A stretch of 64,000 nt of DNA, taken from an uncultured Treponema sp. GTDB lineage: Bacteria; Spirochaetota; Spirochaetia; Treponematales; Treponemataceae. The DNA is taken from positions 229,733 through 293,732 of the forward strand of contig CAMKEG010000004.1 of the NCBI GenBank assembly GCA_946411505.1. The letters run 5' to 3'. The notes beneath the pieces were generated by a model that worked only from the letters and a program-made list of their open reading frames with translations, did no database searches and had not been told where the DNA came from. Shown here piece by piece: positions 58,470 to 64,000 of the stretch (its first letter is position 1; the number at the start of each line of letters is the position of its first letter). A program made the translations under genes and the position numbers.

Positions 58470-59741
58470 ATGAAAAAAAGTGTATTTCTTTTTGCGCTCT
58501 TTTGTTTTTTTTTAACAAATCTTTTTCCTCAAGAGCAAAACCAAAATGGCGCCGCTCCTGATTACGCTTCAAGCGTCGTCGGCGCCGAAAACCTTTTAAT
58601 AGCAAAGTTTAACATCGACGGCTTGAAAAGAACCAAGCGCTCTTACATGGACAGTTTGCTCGCCGACTTTATTGGAAAGCCCGTCTCTGCCGGCGTGATG
58701 AAATTAATCGACACAAAGTTGCAGGCGCAAAATTTGTTCGACCAAATAAAATTGTCGGCGCGCGCCGTTTCGGAAAGCGAAGCGGAAGTGAACATTTCGT
58801 TCAAAGAAAAGTGGAGCTTTTTGCCGATGCCTATCGGCTATTACACAGGCGACACTTTGGGCGCGGGGCTTTTTGTTTTGGACATGAACGCTCTTGGCCA
58901 GCATTGCATGGCGACGATTGGCGGCTTGTATTCTTCAAGCTCGATTATGGGCGCGTTCGCTTTTCAAAAGGCTCCTGTGCAAAAAGGAAAGTTGGGCTTC
59001 GCTATTTCCGGAAGCGGCTCAAAGTCCATCCATCAAATCGCCAACGCCGCTAATTACAGAGTTTATGAATATGAAAATTACTATGGCGGCGTAAGGACAA
59101 ATCTTTTGCTAAAGCCTTCGAGCGCGACTTATGCCAGCGTCGGCGCCGGATATTCGTTCCTAAAGCCGATTGACTCGCCCAGCATTCCGACAATCAATCA
59201 ATGGAGTGTATCGGCCTCTTGGGGAATTTCCGATTCTTCATGGAATGGATATTTTGTAAGCTCAAATTCATTCAAAGTTGGAACTGAAATTCTTTTTTCC
59301 GACAATCCAAAGCAACATTGCGCGCAAACTGTTAACTTTGAAGGGCAGGTTCAAAGGACGGTCGTTCCAAAAATCAGGCTGATGACAAACGCGCGCGGAT
59401 TTTTTTCAAACGATTTGTATGTGACCAATTATACGGGCAGGGGAAGTTCCGGCGTGACCTTGCTTCCGGGCAAATTTGCGACTCCGCAAATTTTTGGCCT
59501 TTTGAGCGGCTTGGAGGCGGTGGTGGCCAAAGCCAAGTTTGGAATGTTGACAGTCTACGGCCTTTACTCAGTCGCGGTCGCGCGCGATTGGAACAAGACC
59601 CTTTACGCTTGCCACGGCCCAGAGGCGGGCGTGCGCCTTTATTTGGCCAAGCTGGCTTTTCCCGCCTTTGCGATGGGCGCGTCATACAACATAAACGAAA
59701 ACCGCATTCAGTACAGCTTTTCGGGCGGGGCGAGCTTTTAG
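58470..59741 (+). CDS. BamA-like outer-membrane protein with one POTRA domain, 423 aa
   Basis: Signal peptide MKKSVFLFALFCFFLTNLFP, cut after QEQ. Residues ~40-125 read as a POTRA domain (LIAKFNIDGLKRTKRSYMDS; KLQAQNLFDQIKLSARAVSE; EVNISFKEKW), followed by a beta-barrel (YYTGDTLGAGLFVLDMNALG ... ARGFFSNDLYVTNYTGRG) ending in Phe (SFSGGASF), like Omp85-family proteins. Shorter than BamA (five POTRAs), so a single-POTRA member of unknown cargo. The preferred start is the ATG at 58470 with the signal peptide. Confidence 0.75.
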   Translation: MKKSVFLFALFCFFLTNLFPQEQNQNGAAPDYASSVVGAENLLIAKFNIDGLKRTKRSYMDSLLADFIGKPVSAGVMKLIDTKLQAQNLFDQIKLSARAVSESEAEVNISFKEKWSFLPMPIGYYTGDTLGAGLFVLDMNALGQHCMATIGGLYSSSSIMGAFAFQKAPVQKGKLGFAISGSGSKSIHQIANAANYRVYEYENYYGGVRTNLLLKPSSATYASVGAGYSFLKPIDSPSIPTINQWSVSASWGISDSSWNGYFVSSNSFKVGTEILFSDNPKQHCAQTVNFEGQVQRTVVPKIRLMTNARGFFSNDLYVTNYTGRGSSGVTLLPGKFATPQIFGLLSGLEAVVAKAKFGMLTVYGLYSVAVARDWNKTLYACHGPEAGVRLYLAKLAFPAFAMGASYNINENRIQYSFSGGASF

Positions 59742-59771
59742 TTTTTGCTGGAAAATTTTCCCAAGCCGCGC

Positions 59772-59777
59772 TATAAT
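59772..59777 (+). promoter_or_regulatory. -10 box of the methyltransferase gene
   Basis: TATAAT 32 nt before the ATG, with GGGGAGG properly placed; a clear -35 is absent. A leadered promoter. Confidence 0.5.
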
Positions 59778-59809
59778 ATTTACAATGGACAAAACGCTGG
59801 GGAGGTCTT

Positions 59810-60559
59810 ATGGCGGAACGCTCTTGGTTTGAAAACGAGTCTTTTTGGAAAAATTACGGGCCGATTATGTTTGACGCGCCAAAGTGGGCGGAGGCTCCGG
59901 GCGTGGCGGAAGCGGTTTGCAAAATCGCGGGCCTTTCAAAAGGGGCGAGCGTTTTGGACGCGGGCTGCGGTCCGGGAAGAATCAGCATCGAGCTTGCCTT
60001 GCGCGGCCTAAAGGTCACCGGCGTTGACTTGATTCAGTCGGAACTTGACGCGGCAAAGGAAAGCGCCGCCGACGAGGGCGTCAAAATCGAATGGATAAAA
60101 GACGACCTTAGGACATTCACCAGCAAAAAGAAATTTGACGCGGCGATAAACCTTTACACTTCGTTTGGCTACTGCGACACGATAGAAGAGGACATCCAGA
60201 TTTTGCGCCGCATCTGCGACTGCGTTAAGGACGGCGGCTTTTTTATCTTGGAATGCGTAAGCCGCGAAACCGCGATTAAGTTCTGGACTGAAGGCGAATG
60301 GTTTGAGCGCGCCGGCATGACGGTGCTGACCCAGTTTAGCGTTGAAGGCGCGTGGGAAGGCCTCCGCTCCAAGTGGATTTTGCTTGGAAAGGACGGCGGC
60401 CGCATCGAGCACGAATTTGTCCAGCGCCTCTACAGCGCGGTGGAACTCAAGCGCTTGATTTTGGCCAGCGGCTTTTCCAGCGCGGAATTATACGGCGGCT
60501 ATAACTTTGAGCCGTACAATCAGAATATGAGTACAATGGTTATAGTAGCGAGAAAGTAA
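59810..60559 (+). CDS. SAM-dependent methyltransferase, 249 aa
   Basis: Class I methyltransferase: motif I VLDAGCGPGRISIELA (~48-63), acidic GVDLIQSELD (~70), motif LRTFTSKKKFDAAINLYTSF (~101-120). Related to ubiquinone/tocopherol-type and cyclopropane-like small methyltransferases; substrate unknown. Strong GGGGAGG. Its last 22 codons (YGGYNFEPYNQN, STMVIVARK) are repeated downstream, where the copy is interrupted by a repeat element (60633-60764). Confidence 0.85.
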   Translation: MAERSWFENESFWKNYGPIMFDAPKWAEAPGVAEAVCKIAGLSKGASVLDAGCGPGRISIELALRGLKVTGVDLIQSELDAAKESAADEGVKIEWIKDDLRTFTSKKKFDAAINLYTSFGYCDTIEEDIQILRRICDCVKDGGFFILECVSRETAIKFWTEGEWFERAGMTVLTQFSVEGAWEGLRSKWILLGKDGGRIEHEFVQRLYSAVELKRLILASGFSSAELYGGYNFEPYNQNMSTMVIVARK

Positions 60560-60576
60560 ATTGTCTGGCTAGTCAC

Positions 60577-60640
60577 GCCGCCGTTTTGCTAGTGGAAGTA
60601 TTTACGTGTCCGCTTGCGCGGACTACTGGCAATACGGCGG
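60577..60640. repeat. Short palindromic element, copy D
   Basis: GCCGCCGTTTTGCTAGT at the left and ACTGGCAATACGGCGGC at the right are inverted (15 of 17 matching), around GGAAGTATTTAC and a GTCCGC-ttgc-GCGGAC hairpin. Its central hairpin differs from the other copies but remains paired. Confidence 0.8.
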
Positions 60641-60764
60641 CTACAACTTTGAGCCTTACAACCAGAATATGAGTACGATACGTCGCTGCGCTCCGTTTTG
60701 CTATAGGAAATTTATTCAACTGCGCTCTTGCGAGCGCTGGCAATGGTCATAGTCGCTAGGAAGT
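60633..60764 (+). pseudogene. Duplicated methyltransferase tail interrupted by element E
   Basis: TACGGCGGCTACAACTTTGA (60633) continues as a copy of the 60491-60559 tail down to GAGTAC (60676). Element E (60677-60741) then splits it, and AATGGTCATAGTCGCTAGG resumes at 60742 to a stop TAG at 60762-60764. Without the insert the two tails match in length and mostly in codons. Confidence 0.75.
60677..60746. repeat. Short palindromic element, copy E (inserted)
   Basis: TACGTCGCTGCGCTCCGTTT, then TGCTATAGG, AATTTATTCAACT and the hairpin GCGCTCTTGCGAGCGC, then TGGCAAT. By comparison with the intact tail the inserted part is about 65 bp between GAGTAC and AATGG. Confidence 0.8.
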
Positions 60765-60952
60765 AGTTTGGCTGACTGATAGCGCCGCCGTTTTGCTGCT
60801 TTCCGCCCCTTCCCCATACAAAGCGCAAGCCTTCCTTGCAAAAATAACTAAAACTTTTTTACGATTTTCTCAAAAAAAGACTAAATTCTTGAAAAAAATT
60901 CCTACCTTATAGTTGCGGCGGAAAAAATCAGGCCGCGCTTTAAGGAGGAATT

Positions 60953-61789
60953 ATGGCAAGAAAGCCATTTGAAGAATTGAACTTTGCGGACGACGGAATG
61001 TTTCAGGCCGTCATGAAAAACCCGGAAGTCAGCGCGGAGTTGGTGGAGCGGCTTTTGGGCGTGCGCGTAAAAAGCGTAAAGTACCCAAAACTTGAAAAAA
61101 AGATCGCGCCATACTACGCGACAAAGGGAGTTCGCCTTGATGTGTACCTAAAGGACGAGGACAAAATCATTGACGTGGAGCTGCAAACCTATGATATGGA
61201 CGCGCTTGGCAAGCGAACCCGTTACTACCAAAGCATGGTGGACATCGACAGCCTCATGAAGGGAGAGGACTACACAGAGCTAAAGGACAGCTACATTCTG
61301 TTCATCTGCAAGTTCGATCCGTTTCGCGATGAAAAGAAACAGGGGCGTGGCCTTTATCGCTACACGTTCCGCAACATTTGCGCCGAGAACTCTTTGGTGA
61401 ATTTGGATGACAAATGCCTAAAAATAATATATAATTCAAGCGCGTATGAAAAGGCCGAGGATCCAAAAGTCCGAGCGCTCTTGAGATTCATCCAAACCAA
61501 CGAGCCCGGCGAGGATTCTTTTGCAAGGCAGTTGGAGGACTTTGTGGTCAAAGCGCGCGCAAACGAAAAATTCAAGAGGGAATATCTAGCCATGAATTTG
61601 CATGACAGAGACATGATGAAAATTGGAGAGAGAGAAGGCATTGCTATAGGCGAAAAGCAGGGCGCCCAAGCCAAAGCCGTGGAAACCGCGCGGAATATGC
61701 TGAATTTAAAAGTTGGAACCATCGAGCAAGTCGCGCAAATCACAGGCCTTTCCGTAGAGCAAGTCCTTCAACTCCAACAAAAGCGCTAG
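60953..61789 (+). CDS. Rpn-family PD-(D/E)xK nuclease / putative transposase, 278 aa
   Basis: Rpn (recombination-promoting nuclease) layout: FEELNFADDGMFQAVMKNPE start, core 'GVRLDVYLKDEDKIIDVELQ' with D and ExQ of the PD-(D/E)xK fold, 'RTRYYQSMVDIDSLMKGEDY', 'YILFICKFDPF', and the C-terminal helical part with 'GIAIGEKQGAQAKAVETARN' and 'IAQVAQITGLSVEQVLQLQQ'. The C-terminal end is as in the DUF4351/Rpn proteins that often vary in copy number. Strong AAGGAGGA. Could act on DNA during recombination, by inference; whether it mobilises the nearby repeats is unknown. Confidence 0.85.
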   Translation: MARKPFEELNFADDGMFQAVMKNPEVSAELVERLLGVRVKSVKYPKLEKKIAPYYATKGVRLDVYLKDEDKIIDVELQTYDMDALGKRTRYYQSMVDIDSLMKGEDYTELKDSYILFICKFDPFRDEKKQGRGLYRYTFRNICAENSLVNLDDKCLKIIYNSSAYEKAEDPKVRALLRFIQTNEPGEDSFARQLEDFVVKARANEKFKREYLAMNLHDRDMMKIGEREGIAIGEKQGAQAKAVETARNMLNLKVGTIEQVAQITGLSVEQVLQLQQKR

Positions 61790-61851
61790 AATTCTTTCCT
61801 CAAATTCATTAAAATATACTTCACTTTTTTAATAAAAGTAAGGAATATTAT

Positions 61852-62799
61852 ATGAAAAAAATCATCGTTTTTGCGGCCGCGGTTGCCGCGCTGGCTTTGT
61901 TCTCTTCTTGCCAAAAGAAAGACAAAAAAATTAAGATCGGCGTAATCCAATTGGTGGAGCACCCCGCCTTGGACAAAAACTATCAGGGCTTTGTTGACGG
62001 GCTTAAGTCCGCCGGTTACGTTGACGGACAGAACATTGAGATTGACTACGAAAACGCGCAGGGCGAGCAGGCCAACTGCGTGACCATCGCGCAAAAATTG
62101 GTCAACGACCAGAGCGACTTGATTTTCGCCATCGCCACTCCGGCCGCTCAGGCTGTGGCCAACATGACAAGCGACATTCCGATTTTGGTTTCTTCGGTGA
62201 CGGACCCCAAAACGGCCCAGCTTGTTGAGTCAAACGAAAAGCCCGGCACCAACGTTTCCGGCACTTCCGACTTGACTCCTTGCGCCGCGCAAATCGCCTT
62301 GCTCAAGCGCTTGGTTCCTTCCGCAAAAAAAGTCGCGATTCTCTTTTGCTCAAGCGAAGAGAACTCCCGCTTCCAGGCCAACCTTGCCGAGGCCGCTTGC
62401 CAAAAAGAAGGCCTTGACTTTGTTGAGGCGACGGTCTCAAACACAAACGAAGTTCAGCAAGTAGTCCAGAGCTTGGTCGGAAAAGTTGACGCGATTTACG
62501 CTCCCACGGACAACATGATTGCCTCGTCGTTCGCGACTGTCGCGCTTGTGACCACTCCCAACAAGATTCCGGTTATTTGCGGCGAGGAAGGAATGGTTCA
62601 GGGCGGCGGCTTGGCCACTTACGGAATCAACTACTACGAGCTTGGCTTGCAGACAGCCAAGATGGCCGTTGAGGTTTTGAAGGACAAAAAAAATCCCGCC
62701 GACATGCCGATCCAGTATTTGGAAAACTGCGACTTTAGCTACAACAAGGAAGTCGCCGACGAATTGGGAATTGAGATTCCCGCAGATTTGATAAAGTAG
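61852..62799 (+). CDS. ABC-type substrate-binding lipoprotein (TrpX-like), 315 aa
   Basis: Lipoprotein signal MKKIIVFAAAVAALALFSSC (C20). The rest is a periplasmic-binding-protein type I fold of the TrpX/BMP-like group (KIGVIQLVEHPALDKNYQGF; ATPAAQAVANMTSDIPILVS; SVTDPKTAQLVES; SSFATVALVTTPNKIPVICG). Members bind aromatic amino acids or related ligands. No permease or ATPase gene follows; the next gene is on the other strand, so it is orphaned here. AAGGA before the ATG, and a terminator hairpin at 62854. Confidence 0.85.
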   Translation: MKKIIVFAAAVAALALFSSCQKKDKKIKIGVIQLVEHPALDKNYQGFVDGLKSAGYVDGQNIEIDYENAQGEQANCVTIAQKLVNDQSDLIFAIATPAAQAVANMTSDIPILVSSVTDPKTAQLVESNEKPGTNVSGTSDLTPCAAQIALLKRLVPSAKKVAILFCSSEENSRFQANLAEAACQKEGLDFVEATVSNTNEVQQVVQSLVGKVDAIYAPTDNMIASSFATVALVTTPNKIPVICGEEGMVQGGGLATYGINYYELGLQTAKMAVEVLKDKKNPADMPIQYLENCDFSYNKEVADELGIEIPADLIK

Positions 62800-62853
62800 G
62801 AAGGGGCAAGGCCCGATTACGAAAGTCAAACTGTCGGTCCTGCCAAAAGCAAA

Positions 62854-62879
62854 GGCAACTTCCCTTGCGGGAAGTTGCC
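62854..62879. terminator. Perfect stem-loop between converging genes
   Basis: GGCAACTTCCC-ttgc-GGGAAGTTGCC, an 11-bp stem without a long T-run; likely ends both transcripts. Confidence 0.6.
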
Positions 62880-62895
62880 CTGCCGGAAAATGCCG

Positions 62896-64000
62896 CTAAT
62901 TTAGAGCTTGGACTTGAATATACCAATATCCTTTATATGTTTTATTGCTAGGAGGTACTTCGGTTGCTTGCCCCCCCCTGCCGAAATAATAAATTTTCAA
63001 ATAGGGTTTGGGAGTGGATTCTTGCAAGTCTAAGTCTCTCGACCAATGGAAATCATTTTTAATATCACTGGCTCCATTTATTTTACCAAGGCTATTGTTA
63101 ATCGCAACCCGATTCTCATAAATCTTGTCAAACTGCTCGATTGTGGGAAGTTGGAGGTGGAAGACATCCGGCTTCAATAATTTGTCAACCGCATCTGCAC
63201 AAATTATCGTCGTACCCATACTGGTCGGAGCTTTAACCATGAAGCTGTTGTCCACGCACACTCCCGTAGCCCCGTGGCCGTTTTGTGAGTAAAGATAGTC
63301 ATACTCTTCCCATTCTTCGGCAGAAACGTACTCTCCGCCGCTCACCGCTATGTCTCCTGCGACCACGTCATTTTTGCTTTTGAATGTCAGCTCCTTTACC
63401 ACAAGCGTGTAGCTTGCGGTCTTTTCAGCGTAGGCGTAAGTCTCGCTGTCTGTCACCGTGGCGGTTATTGTCGTCTCGCCTGAGCCGACAATGGTAACTT
63501 GTCCTTTCGCGTCCACCGTGGCCACGTCTGTGTTGGACGAAGAATACGTCACAGCTCCGTTGCCGTTGTTGTTGAGATTGTCTTTTAAAGAAGCTGCGCC
63601 AGGCGTCTTTCCCACTTTTTCGGTTGGGTAGCTTATGATGCCTGCATATTTTTCTACCTTCAGCGTGTATCTGGCAGTCTTTGCAGCGTAGGCGTAAGTC
63701 TGGCTGTCTGTCACCGTGGCGGTGATGGTCGCCGTTCCCTCGCTCACAATGGTAACTTGGCCTGTCGCCGCGTCCACCGTGGCCACGCCTGTGTTGGACG
63801 AAGAATACGTCACAGCTCCGTTGCCGTTGTTGCTGAGCGGGTGTATGAAAGAGGCTGCGTTGGGCAGTTTGCTGACTGTTTCTTCGGCATAGCTTATGCT
63901 GCCCGCGTATTTTTTCACCGTCAGCGTGTAGCTGGCCATCTTTTCGGCGTAGGCCCAGGCGTCGCTTTCCGCCACCGTGGCGGTGATGGTCGCCGTTCCT
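62896..64000 (-). CDS. Big_2-type Ig-like repeat surface protein, C-terminal part (5' end beyond window)
   Basis: The frame is open to the right edge, so the visible ~368 residues are the C-terminal portion. Three Big_2 (bacterial Ig-like) repeats, each ending in GNGAVTYSSSNTGVATVDA-type strands plus 'TATITATVTDSQTYAY', are separated by 'KYAGIISYPTEKVGKTPG'. The last ~155 residues are a separate domain with LQLPTIEQFDKIYEN and NDFHWSRDLDL, probably related to the DUF1566-like end of the 52484 protein. A G8 run (minus strand, 62971-62978) lies in this domain (FGRGGQ). Presumably a surface lipoprotein. Confidence 0.75.
   Translation of the reverse strand, partial: GTATITATVAESDAWAYAEKMASYTLTVKKYAGSISYAEETVSKLPNAASFIHPLSNNGNGAVTYSSSNTGVATVDAATGQVTIVSEGTATITATVTDSQTYAYAAKTARYTLKVEKYAGIISYPTEKVGKTPGAASLKDNLNNNGNGAVTYSSSNTDVATVDAKGQVTIVGSGETTITATVTDSETYAYAEKTASYTLVVKELTFKSKNDVVAGDIAVSGGEYVSAEEWEEYDYLYSQNGHGATGVCVDNSFMVKAPTSMGTTIICADAVDKLLKPDVFHLQLPTIEQFDKIYENRVAINNSLGKINGASDIKNDFHWSRDLDLQESTPKPYLKIYYFGRGGQATEVPPSNKTYKGYWYIQVQALN
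62971..62978 (-). repeat. G8 homopolymer in coding sequence (C8 on plus strand)
   Basis: In the codons for GRGGQ near the C-terminus. With 31013-31020 it is one of only two G8 tracts noticed in the window, both in surface-protein genes. Confidence 0.7.

Larger units (their letters stand above)
60560..60952. other. Intergenic region with duplicated gene tail and palindromic elements
   Basis: 393 bp. Order: element copy D (60577-60640), duplicated methyltransferase tail with copy E nested in it (60633-60764), a partial third element start (CGCCGCCGTTTTGCT at 60783-60797), then unassigned AT-rich sequence up to the AAGGAGG of the Rpn gene. No gene seen. Confidence 0.7.

Noticed and set aside
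60953..61789. Insertion sequence around the Rpn gene
   Set aside because: No terminal inverted repeats or target duplications bracket the gene; only short palindromic elements lie upstream.

Overview
The window looks like a chromosomal segment of a spirochaete, most likely a host- or gut-associated Treponema. This is inferred from protein content: many lipoproteins with relaxed spirochaetal lipoboxes, FN3, Big-type and BspA-type leucine-rich surface proteins, a treponemal-style long-chain acyl-CoA ligase, pyruvate phosphate dikinase, SPOR and GerMN proteins, and a PilZ protein. The species cannot be told from sequence alone. Housekeeping genes are moderately GC-rich (GCC, GGC, AAG, TTG codons); several accessory genes are visibly AT-rich (22478-24201, 31520-32857, 46118-47691).

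Layout. 1-7608: a leftward operon of two giant FN3 lipoproteins, a small lipoprotein and a truncated outer-membrane-type protein, from one strong promoter. 7652-8995: PilZ plus an RlmM-like rRNA methyltransferase. 9019-14334: a 1118-aa glycosidase-like protein and a SPOR protein, set among hairpins and repeats. 14297-22408: lipoprotein, SGNH hydrolase, GNAT, O-methyltransferase, ATP-grasp protein, AAA/TOPRIM ATPase, DUF362 ferredoxin protein, MATE transporter. 22478-28100: two AT-rich genes, two XRE regulators with similar operator-like sites, and an argF-proB-dehydrogenase operon. 28188-33095: a BspA/InlB-like lipoprotein with accessory genes and a gene remnant. 33129-41902: an ATPase/serine-hydrolase pair, proA, an MBOAT/SGNH O-acylation pair, a metallophosphoesterase lipoprotein with an outer-membrane protein, and tRNA-Ala(GGC). 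41957-52357: GerMN protein, acyl-CoA ligase, a VapBC-XRE-HEPN island, a sodium:solute symporter divergent from ppdK. 52359-64000: another repeat lipoprotein, a His-rich protein divergent from a two-component system, a BamA/POTRA-like protein, a methyltransferase with a duplicated and interrupted tail, an Rpn nuclease, a lone ABC-type binding lipoprotein and a truncated Big-domain lipoprotein.

The most notable signals are not protein families. (1) About a dozen genes have a sigma70-type -10 box only 5-7 nt before the start codon and no Shine-Dalgarno, implying leaderless mRNAs; this fixes many starts. (2) A short palindromic element (about 50-65 bp) occurs in at least five copies; one copy interrupts a duplicated gene tail, which gives its insertion boundaries. 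(3) A second, about 110-bp element occurs twice with a near-identical core and outer arms that stay complementary although they differ in sequence. (4) Two surface lipoproteins each carry a coding G8 tract, a candidate phase-variation switch. (5) A DNA motif encoding LQDQN repeats appears in two unrelated proteins.

Limits: functions are read from motifs by eye; no database or structure search was possible, and promoter, operator and start calls are predictions.
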